Below are positions 10,065 through 17,449 of a stretch of 32,979 nucleotides of DNA, one piece after another. The position numbers and the translations under genes were made by a program. Position 1 is the first letter of the stretch. Every line of letters starts with the position of its first letter. The stretch lies in the NCBI GenBank assembly GCA_902782145.1, contig CACZLZ010000028.1, positions 1 to 32,979 on the forward strand, written 5' to 3'. The notes beneath the pieces are model-generated. The model searched no databases. It had not been told where the DNA came from and was given only the letters and a program-made list of their open reading frames with translations. Source of the stretch: an uncultured Aeromonadales bacterium. Lineage in GTDB: Bacteria; Pseudomonadota; Gammaproteobacteria; Enterobacterales; Succinivibrionaceae.

Positions 10065-10876
10065 TTTCCTTTCTGATCTCCCCGAATTCTCTCCAAGATT
10101 TTTTTACCTGTGCCAACATGGTGGGATCCCGGTGTCACAGCACTGAGGATCTTTTTTTCTGACAACACCTCCCGGCATCTCAGATCAGACCATCCCGGCA
10201 GCGGAACACTCACTTCCCCGGATCCTCCTGCTCCCATAGCTCCAGTTTCCCGTAGCTTATCCATATGACCCTTGGGCACCCGGCAGCCATCAATGCTCCG
10301 GGCCCATGTCGGAAGCGTCTGACTCTGACCTTGGGCACCCGGCTGCCACTCAGACAATGCGCAGACAATCTGCGGCTCCATGATGCCTGCCAGATGATCT
10401 CTGCGGCAGACCCAAGCCGCCGTCACTGCCCTCACATCCCCGATCCGATCAGCCAGCCAGACTGCCAACCTGCCGCCCAGTCACCTGTCCGCCTCCTTGC
10501 CTCCATTGCCACTACATTCCACACCTGGCCCACCATCACAGCCGTGCACACTGCCAAATTCCAGCTCCCGCATCCTGGTCCGAGATCGGGAAAGAGCGCT
10601 CACAGTACGTGATCAGGAAACAGCCCTCACAGCCCGGATCCGGGAAAACCGCCTCCGCTTTGGGATATAATTGAGGGGGTTGTCTGAGCAGGCCAAAGTT
10701 CCTGTCGCCGCCGGAAGGCACAGCCCCCGAATTACCCCACTCCGGGGCGTTTTCCAAAGCCCCGAAGCACAGGGAAGCTCAGAACCCCGAAAACAAAGAT
10801 CGGCACAGCAGAAAACAGCACCAGCCGGAGCCTGCAGCACCCAGCAGTCCGGCACCACAGGAATAAGAGCCCCGCC
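10065..10876. other. Gene-free region upstream of the envelope locus
   Basis: About 0.8 kb with no supported gene. It contains a 19-bp direct repeat with one mismatch (10271-10289 and 10330-10348, core TTGGGCACCCGGC) and a perfect TATAAT at 10666-10671, about 205 bp before the gene at 10877. That hexamer has no matching -35 at 17 bp, so it is only a weak promoter candidate for the locus. Confidence 0.35.
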
Positions 10877-11869
10877 ATGAACCGCCGCACCATTTACGTG
10901 ATCATGCTGATAGTGCACATCATAGCCGGACTCCTGGCTCTGCGGATGGTCCTGCCCTTTTTCGGGCTGCTGCAGATGAATGACTCTCTCATCCGGGGTC
11001 TGATATATCTGTTCATGGTGTTCCTGTCATGGGTTGCGTCGCTGTGGGTGGTGCACTGCCTGATGAACATGGAAAGGCAGATGTACAACCTGGCGGCAAC
11101 TGTCTCTGCCCTGTTCTACATGGGTTACTGGCTTAGCCTGGGGGCTCATATGGCCGATCCCGGAACCATGCTCCGCTATATGCAGAGCTTTGATGCTTTA
11201 CAGATCCCTCTGGCCGCCCTGATCATTTCCCTGCTTTTGGTTTTCTACCTCCGTCCCGCCGCATTGGCAGGAGCTGCCAGTTCCGGCGGCACCCTGGGGA
11301 TCCCGGGCGCCGGATCCCCCCTGGCCCGCATCCGGAACCTGCTCTTCACTCTGAGGAGAAGAATAACCGGGAAAGCCCCCGGCAGAGGGGCACGGCGTGG
11401 CCGGCAGGACACGGAGCCTGAGCCCCCGGAGAACCGTCCGGGCTCCCGGGGCGCTCCCCGGCCCGCAGTGTTTCCCGGCACCTACACTTCCGGGCAGTTA
11501 AGAAGCATTTTCACCCCACTGGGAAGGATGGCGGCCTCTGCAGATCCCACCGGAAAAAGCCTGGAGACGTGCCTTGACCAGATCCTGAGGCACTTCCAGA
11601 TCTCAGGAGACCAGGCTGATGAAGCATCCCGGTGCTTTCGCACGGGAGCGGCCCTGTCTCCCTCCCAGGCCTTCCTGCAGATCAGCCAGGCCGAGATGGC
11701 CGCCTGCCCGGGTCTGGCACGGGAAACAGCCTGCCACTTGGCGGCAATCCTGGCGGAGGCGCAACTCCCAACGGAAAGAAAGCTGGAACTGCTGCACCTG
11801 CTGGCCGGTGCCTACCGGCTGGATCAGGGGGATGAACAGGATGCCCAGGCTCTCCTGGAAAAGAAGTGA
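10877..11869 (+). CDS. Four-TM membrane protein with C-terminal TerB-like domain
   Basis: A 330-residue protein. Four hydrophobic segments fill the N-terminal part (about 6-28, 38-60, 72-92 and 106-127). A Pro/Gly/Arg-rich linker with many charges follows (about 135-200). The C-terminal part (about 205-330) is soluble and helical, with FTPLGRMAASAD, CLDQILRHFQIS and LLHLLAGAYRLD. It resembles the TerB-like domain of DjlA-type proteins. The architecture (four TM, linker, TerB-like) matches the N-terminal and middle parts of the protein at 14121-15584, but the J domain is missing. It heads a run of five plus-strand genes. Family membership is inferred from pattern and context; a membrane-stress or chaperone-adaptor role is a guess. 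Confidence 0.65.
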   Translation: MNRRTIYVIMLIVHIIAGLLALRMVLPFFGLLQMNDSLIRGLIYLFMVFLSWVASLWVVHCLMNMERQMYNLAATVSALFYMGYWLSLGAHMADPGTMLRYMQSFDALQIPLAALIISLLLVFYLRPAALAGAASSGGTLGIPGAGSPLARIRNLLFTLRRRITGKAPGRGARRGRQDTEPEPPENRPGSRGAPRPAVFPGTYTSGQLRSIFTPLGRMAASADPTGKSLETCLDQILRHFQISGDQADEASRCFRTGAALSPSQAFLQISQAEMAACPGLARETACHLAAILAEAQLPTERKLELLHLLAGAYRLDQGDEQDAQALLEKK

Positions 11870-11934
11870 TCAGAAAAAAAACAGGCCGGACTGGGGCGGC
11901 ACTGGCACATAAACGGACTCCCGGCACGGACGCA

Positions 11935-11987
11935 GCACGGGACTCACAGCACGGGACTCACAGCACGGACACAGCATGGGACTCACG
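11935..11987 (+). repeat. 14-bp tandem repeat, about four copies
   Basis: GCACGGGACTCACA occurs exactly at 11935-11948 and 11949-11962, then as a shortened copy (11963-11973) and a variant (11974-11987). It lies in the spacer between the TerB-like gene and the next gene. Confidence 0.8.
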
Positions 11988-12035
11988 GCATGAGGATCTG
12001 ACCGGACCCAGCAAACAAGCAGGAACAGAGAGGAT

Positions 12036-12467
12036 ATGGATATCTACATGACCGGATCAGACGGCAGGCTCCTGCCCCTGGATCCGGAAGGCACACTTCT
12101 GGAGGAAAATTCCGGATCTGATCAGGCGGTTCCCGGAGATCTGGTGATCTACCCTCCGGGCACCGGGGACACCCCGCTCATGGATCAGTTTGACGGCCAG
12201 GAGTTTGCCTGCCCACGTCTGGCAGTGCCCGCCCACCTCAGGCGGGTGGTGCCAGCCCTGGTGCGCATGGCTCCCGTGGATCGCTACCTGGCAGCCCACT
12301 ATGAACGGCAGCTGAGCGCCGTACTCCGCACCCTGGATCCGGAAGATCTTGCGATCCTGGAAAGCCGGGGACTGGCCGACGACTGGGAACTCACCGACAA
12401 AACCGGCGCCGATGCTTTCCTGCGCTTCCAGAGGAAACTCTATCTCCACTACCCCCGGGTGGAATAA
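12036..12467 (+). CDS. Hypothetical protein of the TerB/VanY/DjlA-like locus, 143 residues
   Basis: I do not recognise this family. The protein is acidic and soluble, without a signal peptide or TM segment. The first half is rich in Gly, Pro and Asp (LVIYPPGTGDTPLMDQFDGQ). The second half looks helical (HLRRVVPALVRMAPVDRYLA) and ends with DAFLRFQRKLYLHYPRVE. GAGAGG sits only 2 bases before the chosen ATG (12036). The ATG at 12048 is an alternative but has poorer spacing. It lies about 165 bp after the TerB-like membrane protein and about 95 bp before the next gene, on the same strand, so it is probably part of the same locus, perhaps as a cytosolic partner of the membrane proteins. Confidence 0.65.
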   Translation: MDIYMTGSDGRLLPLDPEGTLLEENSGSDQAVPGDLVIYPPGTGDTPLMDQFDGQEFACPRLAVPAHLRRVVPALVRMAPVDRYLAAHYERQLSAVLRTLDPEDLAILESRGLADDWELTDKTGADAFLRFQRKLYLHYPRVE

Positions 12468-12520
12468 GGACACAAGGAACAGAGCCCCCGGAAGCCCGGA
12501 GTGCTCATACAGCTATTGCC

Positions 12521-12542
12521 CCGCCGTCCGGAAGGACGGCGG
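12521..12542 (+). repeat. Perfect intercistronic hairpin (9-bp stem, GGAA loop)
   Basis: CCGCCGTCC and GGACGGCGG pair perfectly around GGAA. It lies just before the ribosome binding site of the gene at 12563. No T-run follows, so it is more likely a processing, stability or attenuation element than a full terminator. Confidence 0.7.
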
Positions 12543-12562
12543 CACCCAAAAGGAAAAAGATC

Positions 12563-13042
12563 ATGATCGACCAAACAGGCCAGATAAGCCCCGCAGGCAA
12601 TACTGATACAGCACAGCCTGCCGGCAACCCTGAAACAGCAAAGCCCGCCGGCAGCCTGGAGACTTCAAAGCCCGCAGGCCGCCCTGAAGAGGGACGAGCC
12701 GCCTCCCCCGGCGATCCCTTCTCCGGGATCTTCCCGGAGCTGGCCGGCGCCGCCAGAGTGGAGGCCATGCTGCCGGAGCGCCAGCCTGTGCCCCGGGAGC
12801 AGCTCCTCCGGGAAGCCGTCAGTCTGATGAAGGAATGCAATGACTATGTGGACGGGATCCTGCCCACAGATGTCCGGGAGCGGGGCGGCTCCTTCGTCTT
12901 CTCCGGGGAGTATTTCCTCCGGGAGGACGGAACCCCCTCGGAGAAAACCCTGGCGGTGTTCAATGTGTTCCGCTTTCTGAACCAGCGCCTGTCCCGGATC
13001 TACCGTCTGGAGGAACGGGACTCCGGAGAGAGCCAAAGCTGA
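12563..13042 (+). CDS. Hypothetical protein with N-terminal 9-residue repeats, 159 residues
   Basis: Not recognised. Residues about 11-42 are built from a 9-residue repeat of the type PAGNPETAK (four copies with drift, encoded by 27-bp DNA repeats), giving a Pro/Ala/Thr-rich, probably disordered tail. The remainder (about 50-159) is compact, with helical stretches (REQLLREAVSLMKECNDYVD, VFNVFRFLNQRLSRIYRLEE) and a middle part, RGGSFVFSGEYFLREDG. No signal peptide or TM segment is present. AAAAGGA lies about 8 bases before the ATG. It is flanked by two perfect hairpins (12521-12542 and 13084-13109) and sits between the 143-residue protein and the VanY-type enzyme, all in the same direction. 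Confidence 0.65.
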   Translation: MIDQTGQISPAGNTDTAQPAGNPETAKPAGSLETSKPAGRPEEGRAASPGDPFSGIFPELAGAARVEAMLPERQPVPREQLLREAVSLMKECNDYVDGILPTDVRERGGSFVFSGEYFLREDGTPSEKTLAVFNVFRFLNQRLSRIYRLEERDSGESQS

Positions 13043-13083
13043 GGCATCTCCCGCCCGGACAGCAGGCCTGGCCACACCATTCA

Positions 13084-13109
13084 CCGGTCCTGCCTGACAG
13101 CAGGACCGG
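13084..13109 (+). repeat. Perfect intercistronic hairpin (10-bp stem)
   Basis: CCGGTCCTGC and GCAGGACCGG pair perfectly around a 6-nt loop (CTGACA). It lies in the 160-bp spacer between the 159-residue protein and the carboxypeptidase gene. No T-run follows. Confidence 0.7.
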
Positions 13110-13204
13110 CCGGCACCCGGCCCGGTCGCCCCATTCATCGGCTGTGACAGGACGGAAGGCGCAACGCATTCTCCCCTCACAGCCCGTCACAGGAGACACA
13201 CACC

Positions 13205-13897
13205 ATGAAGTTCACAGTCCAGCAGGCCACCGGCCATGACACCTCCCACCTCACTGTGCTGGAGGAATACGGTCCCAACTGCCTCATGACACCCGCCACC
13301 GCCGCCGCCTTCCGCTCCATGGCCGCAGCCGCACAGAAGGACGGCCTCACCCTCATGCCGGCATCCTCCCACCGGAGCTTTGAGCGCCAGCTCGTGATCT
13401 GGAATGACAAGTACCTGGGAGATCGTCCGGTGCTGGACTGGCAGGGGAAAAAGGTGGATGTGAACACCCTGACCGGGGTGGAGACCTGCTATGCCATCCT
13501 GTTCTGGTCCGCCCTGCCCGGCTTCAGCCGCCATCACTGGGGCACCGACATCGACGTGGCCGCCGCCAACCTCATGCCCCCAGGCTATCAGCTGCAGCTT
13601 ACCGGGGAGGAGTACGGCGCCGGGGGGATCTTCGAGCCCCTTACCGCCTGGCTTAACAGCCACATGGAGGAGTTCGGGTTCTACCGCCCCTTCACCGATG
13701 AGGCCCATGTCAGGGTGGGCACTGAACTCTGGCACATCAGCTACCGGCCGGATGCGGCACAGTTTGAAGTTCTCATCACCCCGGATCTCATCCGGGAGAC
13801 CATAAAGAACGCCCAGATCGCCGGGAAATCCTGCCTGCTGGGAATGGCCGATGAGCTGTATGCGGATTACATCGCCCGATCTGCCAGCGGGAACTGA
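13205..13897 (+). CDS. VanY/M15B-family D-alanyl-D-alanine carboxypeptidase
   Basis: A 230-residue zinc peptidase of the VanY/LdcB type, which removes the terminal D-Ala from peptidoglycan stem peptides. The full active-site set is present: SSHRSFERQ (Arg57), SRHHWGTDID at 108-117 (zinc ligands His110 and Asp117) and ELWHISY at 174-180 (Glu174 as general base, His177 as third ligand). No signal peptide or membrane anchor is visible, so the enzyme is predicted to be cytoplasmic, where it could act on precursors or recycled muropeptides, unless exported by another route. AGGAG lies 9 bases before the ATG. It sits between two hypothetical genes and a TerB/J-domain membrane protein, which suggests an envelope-related role for the locus. 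Confidence 0.9.
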   Translation: MKFTVQQATGHDTSHLTVLEEYGPNCLMTPATAAAFRSMAAAAQKDGLTLMPASSHRSFERQLVIWNDKYLGDRPVLDWQGKKVDVNTLTGVETCYAILFWSALPGFSRHHWGTDIDVAAANLMPPGYQLQLTGEEYGAGGIFEPLTAWLNSHMEEFGFYRPFTDEAHVRVGTELWHISYRPDAAQFEVLITPDLIRETIKNAQIAGKSCLLGMADELYADYIARSASGN

Positions 13898-14120
13898 ACA
13901 GCCGGCGGAACCCCAAAAAACATCTGCCCCGGACTTCCGGGACAGTCCCAGAGCACCGGGCCGGGAGGCAGGATCTGTCAGACTGCACAGCACAGCAGAC
14001 CGCACGGTGCAGCATACCGGACAGCATGGCAAAACTGACACCCCGGCAGACCGGTCAGCACCGGCAGAACAGACAGATCAGTCAGGCAAGCAAGCAGGCA
14101 GTCCCTGACAGGAGGATCAG

Positions 14121-15584
14121 ATGAGTTACGGAAGCGATCAGAAAGACACAGAACTGGTGATGTTTATCATGGGGATCATTGGCTACCTCTGGATCTTCTT
14201 CTTCGGCATCACCTCCGGCATCTCCGGGGGCATGAAGCTGCTGTTCCTGCTCACCTCAGGCGCGGTGGGCTATCTGCTGTATGAGGCCTTCCGATCAGAC
14301 ACCGACTGGCTGAGCCACATCCTGATAACGGTCCCCGGTGCGGCATTTTTCGTCCTGTTGCTGCGGAACAACATGGCGCCCGGATCCATCGGTTTTCTGT
14401 TTGATCCAGGGAACATACTCACCGCCAGGATCCTGCTGCCGGTGCTGCTCCTTGCCGCCGGATCTGGCTGGCTTCTGCGCCGGACCCGGCTGAGTGAAGC
14501 CCGGGGCCGGGATCTGGACAGTGACACCACACCGGATCCGGAGGCCACCCCGGAAAACCACGGCGGTCCCTATGACGGGGGCTACAACGGCCATTATGCT
14601 GACTACACCAGAAACGGCGGTGCCTACAGCCAGGGAAATTACGGGGAGGCGGACTATTACGAGCCCGGCTCCCAGTACAAAAAGGACACTGACTGGCAGT
14701 ACACCGCCGGGGCTACCGGCGCCGGGGCAGGATACGGTTCTCCTCCCGGCGGTAGCACGTCAGAGCCCCTGTTTGATCCCCGGCTCTTCAAGGATCTGAA
14801 CTTCAGTGATCCGGTGCTCCGGGCCATTATGATGCCCATGGGCTATATGTCCGCCCGGAGCAGTTCCGGAGCCGAGCTGCAGATCATCCACGCCGACGAG
14901 CAGATAGATCGGCTGGGGATCCCCGAGTCCCTGGCAGCCAAAGCCCGGGCTTTCTTTGAGGAGGGGAAGACCACCTCCCCCTGGAATATCAACCTGGTGC
15001 TCCGGGAGTGCCCCCTGATCATTGGCAACCGGAGCCTGGCCGCCGCTGTCTTCTACCTTTCAGCCTCCAGCCTGTTCTACGACGAGACGGTAACCAGCAA
15101 GGAGACGGAGCTCTTCAGCAAGATCGCTGACGCCTTCTGCCTGACAGATCAGGATCGGAAGAGGATCTTCAGCCAGCTTCTGAAGGACTACAACCTGTTC
15201 TTTGATGCAAAGGAAAACCGCTACCGGGCCTACGGCTACGGTTACAGTTCCGGGGGATCTGCCAAAGGCGATCCGGGAGCCGGGAGCCAGGACTCCTCCA
15301 GCAGCAGGGAGCAGGAGCGGAAGCGCCGAGAGCAGGAGGAGGCCGAAGCCGAAAACGTCACCTACTCCAGCAAGGAGATCCGCAACGCCTACAACACCCT
15401 GCAGATCAAAAAGGATGACGATCCCCAGACCATCAAGGCCGCCTACCGCCGGCTCATTGCCCGCTATCATCCGGACAAGGCCGTCTCCCGGGGACTCTCA
15501 GCCAAGGAAAGTGCCGAACACAACGAGATCACCCAGAAGCTGAACCAGGCCTGGGATATCATCTGCGCCCAGATGAAGATCTGA
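14121..15584 (+). CDS. DjlA-like membrane co-chaperone: four TM, TerB and J domain
   Basis: A 487-residue protein. Four TM segments (about 12-33, 38-56, 63-82 and 101-119) are followed by a Gly/Tyr/Asp-rich linker (about 145-210, with GGYNGHYADY-type motifs). A TerB-like helical domain follows (about 215-370: FSDPVLRAIMMPMGYMSA, CPLIIGNRSLAAAVFYLSAS, FCLTDQDRKRIF). After a charged hinge (SREQERKRREQEEAEAE) comes a C-terminal J domain (about 420-487) with the HPD tripeptide at 450-452 in RYHPDK, which stimulates DnaK ATPase. The order TM-TerB-J is that of DjlA, but E. coli DjlA is much shorter and has one TM segment. GGAGGATC lies just before the ATG. It is last in the five-gene locus and the probable functional partner of the TerB-like protein at 10877. 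Confidence 0.85.
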   Translation: MSYGSDQKDTELVMFIMGIIGYLWIFFFGITSGISGGMKLLFLLTSGAVGYLLYEAFRSDTDWLSHILITVPGAAFFVLLLRNNMAPGSIGFLFDPGNILTARILLPVLLLAAGSGWLLRRTRLSEARGRDLDSDTTPDPEATPENHGGPYDGGYNGHYADYTRNGGAYSQGNYGEADYYEPGSQYKKDTDWQYTAGATGAGAGYGSPPGGSTSEPLFDPRLFKDLNFSDPVLRAIMMPMGYMSARSSSGAELQIIHADEQIDRLGIPESLAAKARAFFEEGKTTSPWNINLVLRECPLIIGNRSLAAAVFYLSASSLFYDETVTSKETELFSKIADAFCLTDQDRKRIFSQLLKDYNLFFDAKENRYRAYGYGYSSGGSAKGDPGAGSQDSSSSREQERKRREQEEAEAENVTYSSKEIRNAYNTLQIKKDDDPQTIKAAYRRLIARYHPDKAVSRGLSAKESAEHNEITQKLNQAWDIICAQMKI

Positions 15585-15690
15585 ACACCCTCCCGGGACA
15601 CCTCGGAGCCACAAAACACCCCGGAACAGGTAAAAACGGCTCCCATCCGGCAGGAAACATGCCCCGGATCCACATTTCAGACGCCGGGTA

Positions 15691-15719
15691 TTGCGCCGGA
15701 CAGGCTTTTAATCTATAGT
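15691..15719 (+). promoter_or_regulatory. Putative sigma-70 promoter for the Cys/Pro/His repeat gene
   Basis: TTGCGC (15691-15696), a 17-bp spacer and TATAGT (15714-15719) lie about 78 bp upstream of the ATG at 15797. The gene also has its own terminator, so it is likely transcribed alone. Confidence 0.5.
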
Positions 15720-15796
15720 CTGTAGACGGGGAGAGCGGAATTAATCCTCCGCTTATCCCCAGCAACATGATTTTGTCCCGTAAACGGAGTTTCTCA

Positions 15797-16147
15797 ATGA
15801 AGAAAACTGTTTCCCTCCTGGGAGCCCTGGTGCTTGCCGGCAGCATGAACATGTTTGCCTGCACCGCTGCCTCAGCTGACGAGCATGGACTTCAGCTGGA
15901 CTCGCTGGTGGCTTTCCACTGCGGTCCCGGAGACTGGAAGTATGATCGGCGCTGTCCGCCTCCTCCTCCTCCCCGTCACCATCACCATCACGGTCCCCGC
16001 TGCGCCCCTGGCGACTGGAAGTATGACCGGAGATGCCCTCCGCCTCCGCCTCCTCCCCATCACTATCACGGTCCCCGCTGCGCCCCTGGCGACTGGAAGT
16101 ATGACCGGAGATGCCCTCCGCCTCCTCCCCCGCCTCGCCGCTACTAG
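15797..16147 (+). CDS. Secreted Cys/Pro/His triple-repeat protein
   Basis: A 116-residue protein. Residues 1-27 are a signal peptide (MKKTVSLLGALVLAGSMNMF, likely cut after ASA). The mature part consists of three near-identical repeats of the form C-x-PGDWKYDRRC followed by six or seven Pro (about 42-59, 69-87 and 95-113). They are joined by His-rich linkers (RHHHHHGPR, HHYHGPR), and the protein ends RRY. Each repeat has two Cys eleven residues apart. Disulfides or metal binding in the periplasm are plausible, but no known family was recognised. The start is placed at 15797 rather than an in-frame ATG 30 bp upstream, because CGGAG lies before it and the signal peptide begins there. The second and third repeats are almost identical in DNA, indicating recent duplication. 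Confidence 0.8.
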   Translation: MKKTVSLLGALVLAGSMNMFACTAASADEHGLQLDSLVAFHCGPGDWKYDRRCPPPPPPRHHHHHGPRCAPGDWKYDRRCPPPPPPPHHYHGPRCAPGDWKYDRRCPPPPPPPRRY

Positions 16148-16173
16148 GGAGATCTGTGCCAATGACGGCCTCA

Positions 16174-16207
16174 GGGACTGCGCTTTGCGCGGTCCCTTTC
16201 CTTTTTT
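16174..16207 (+). terminator. Rho-independent terminator after the repeat-protein gene
   Basis: GGGAC-x-GCGC and GCGC-x-GTCCC arms with a TTT loop (one mismatch) are followed by TTTCCTTTTTT. It lies 27 bp after the stop at 16147. Confidence 0.85.
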
Positions 16208-16250
16208 GGATCATGCTCTGCCGCTCAACGGCAGCACCCAAAATCAGGCA

Positions 16251-16279
16251 ATAAAAAATCCCGGATCAGCGATCCAGGA
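16251..16279 (-). terminator. Rho-independent terminator after purC
   Basis: On the minus strand TCCTGGATC and GATCCGGGA form a 9-bp stem (one G-T pair) with loop GCT, followed by TTTTTTATT. A second perfect inverted repeat, CTGATCCCC-T-GGGGATCAG, lies just upstream on that strand at 16288-16306. Confidence 0.8.
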
Positions 16280-16415
16280 TCTTAAGCCTGATCCCCTGGG
16301 GATCAGTAACATTCACTCATTAACCTCTCACTAACCGACAGGCATCTGCATGCAGATCCACCAGCGATTAATCGGTTTGATCAGCCGAACCTGAGAGCAG
16401 CCGTGCCTGAATTTA

Positions 16416-17126
16416 TCAGACAGGGCAGCCGATCCGGGCAGCCACTTCCTTGTAGGTCTCGATGACATCACCCAGATCCTGACGGAAACGATCCTTGTCC
16501 ATCTTCTTCCGGGTCTCACGATCCCAGAGACGGCAACCGTCAGGTGAGAACTCGTCACCCAGAACAATCTTGCCCTCATACAGACCGAATTCCAGCTTGT
16601 AATCCACCAGGATCATGCCGGCATCAGCAAACAGCTTCTTCAGCACCTGGTTGATCTTGAAGCTGTACTCCTTCATGATCTTCACCTGCTCCTCAGTGGC
16701 CCAGCCAAAGGAGGCAATGTGGGAATCGTTGACCATGGGATCATGCAGGGCATCATTCTTCAGGAAGAACTCAAAGGTAGGGGGATCCAGTTCCCTGCCC
16801 TCCTCGACGCCCAGGCGCTTGCAGATGGATCCGGCAGTGACGTTGCGGACCACGCACTCCACCGGAACCATGTCCAGCTTCTTCACCAGAACCTCATTGT
16901 CGTTCAGCAACTCTTCCATCTGGGTGGGGATGCCAGCCTCTTCTAACTTCTTCATAATGAAGTAGTTGAACTTGTTGTTGACCTTGCCCTTGTCCTCCAG
17001 TTGCTCAATCTTCAGGCCGTCAAAGGCGGAGGTGTCATTCCTGAAGTGAATGATGAGGCGGGTGGGATCGTCAGTGGTGTAAACGGTCTTGGCCTTGCCA
17101 CGGTAGAGTTCTGCTTTCTTTTCCAT
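16416..17126 (-). CDS. purC: Phosphoribosylaminoimidazole-succinocarboxamide synthase
   Basis: PurC joins aspartate to CAIR, using ATP, to make SAICAR in purine synthesis. At 236 residues it matches E. coli PurC (237). Family segments in order are [51 protein letters not shown] (substrate binding), [36 protein letters not shown] and [16 protein letters not shown] lies 8 bases before the ATG. It follows bamC on the same strand, the gene order of E. coli, but the spacer is 320 bp. That spacer contains a minus-strand TATAAT (17269-17274), so purC may have its own promoter. A terminator at 16251-16279 ends the unit. Confidence 0.97.
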   Translation of the reverse strand: MEKKAELYRGKAKTVYTTDDPTRLIIHFRNDTSAFDGLKIEQLEDKGKVNNKFNYFIMKKLEEAGIPTQMEELLNDNEVLVKKLDMVPVECVVRNVTAGSICKRLGVEEGRELDPPTFEFFLKNDALHDPMVNDSHIASFGWATEEQVKIMKEYSFKINQVLKKLFADAGMILVDYKLEFGLYEGKIVLGDEFSPDGCRLWDRETRKKMDKDRFRQDLGDVIETYKEVAARIGCPV

Positions 17127-17268
17127 CTATAAAGCTCCCAAAAACAAAATCCAACAAGTCCTTCTTGTATGACATGGTCCGGAGGGAAAATGCTCTGGGG
17201 AAAGACATCCTCAGCGGAGACAAGACCTTACAAAAAGAAGAAAACAACCAAAAATCTTTACTTTATTA

Positions 17269-17274
17269 ATTATA
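17269..17274 (-). promoter_or_regulatory. Possible -10 element for purC
   Basis: A perfect TATAAT on the minus strand in an AT-rich tract, about 143 bp upstream of the purC ATG. The hexamer 17 bp upstream (TGGAAC) is a poor -35. No PurR-like palindrome was recognised nearby. Confidence 0.35.
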
Positions 17275-17378
17275 GCACCCTCAATATCCCGGTTCCACAC
17301 CGGAACATGGTGCACTGAACAGTGAACTTAACAGATCAGGATCGTAACCAGCGCAACCGCACCCGAAATCTGCTCCCC

Positions 17379-17441
17379 GGCACCCACCCCTACCTGGGCG
17401 GCACCCACCCTTACCTGGGCTACACCCACCCTTACCTGGGC
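17379..17441. repeat. Three tandem 21-bp repeats just after bamC
   Basis: The units at 17379-17399, 17400-17420 and 17421-17441 share the core CACCCACCC(C/T)TACCTGGGC and differ at only a few positions. They begin 8 bp past the bamC stop codon. The 21-bp period is a multiple of three, but no gene reads through them. Confidence 0.9.
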
Positions 17442-17449
17442 GGTTCCGA

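Noticed and set aside
10001-10468. 155-codon minus-strand frame after the XRE gene
   Set aside because: It overlaps the XRE gene end, has no ribosome binding site and has no recognisable domain.
13187-14041. 284-codon minus-strand open frame
   Set aside because: It is antisense to the VanY-type gene, which has all catalytic residues.
17379-17441. CRISPR-like direct repeats
   Set aside because: The units are contiguous 21-bp tandem repeats with no spacers and no cas genes nearby.
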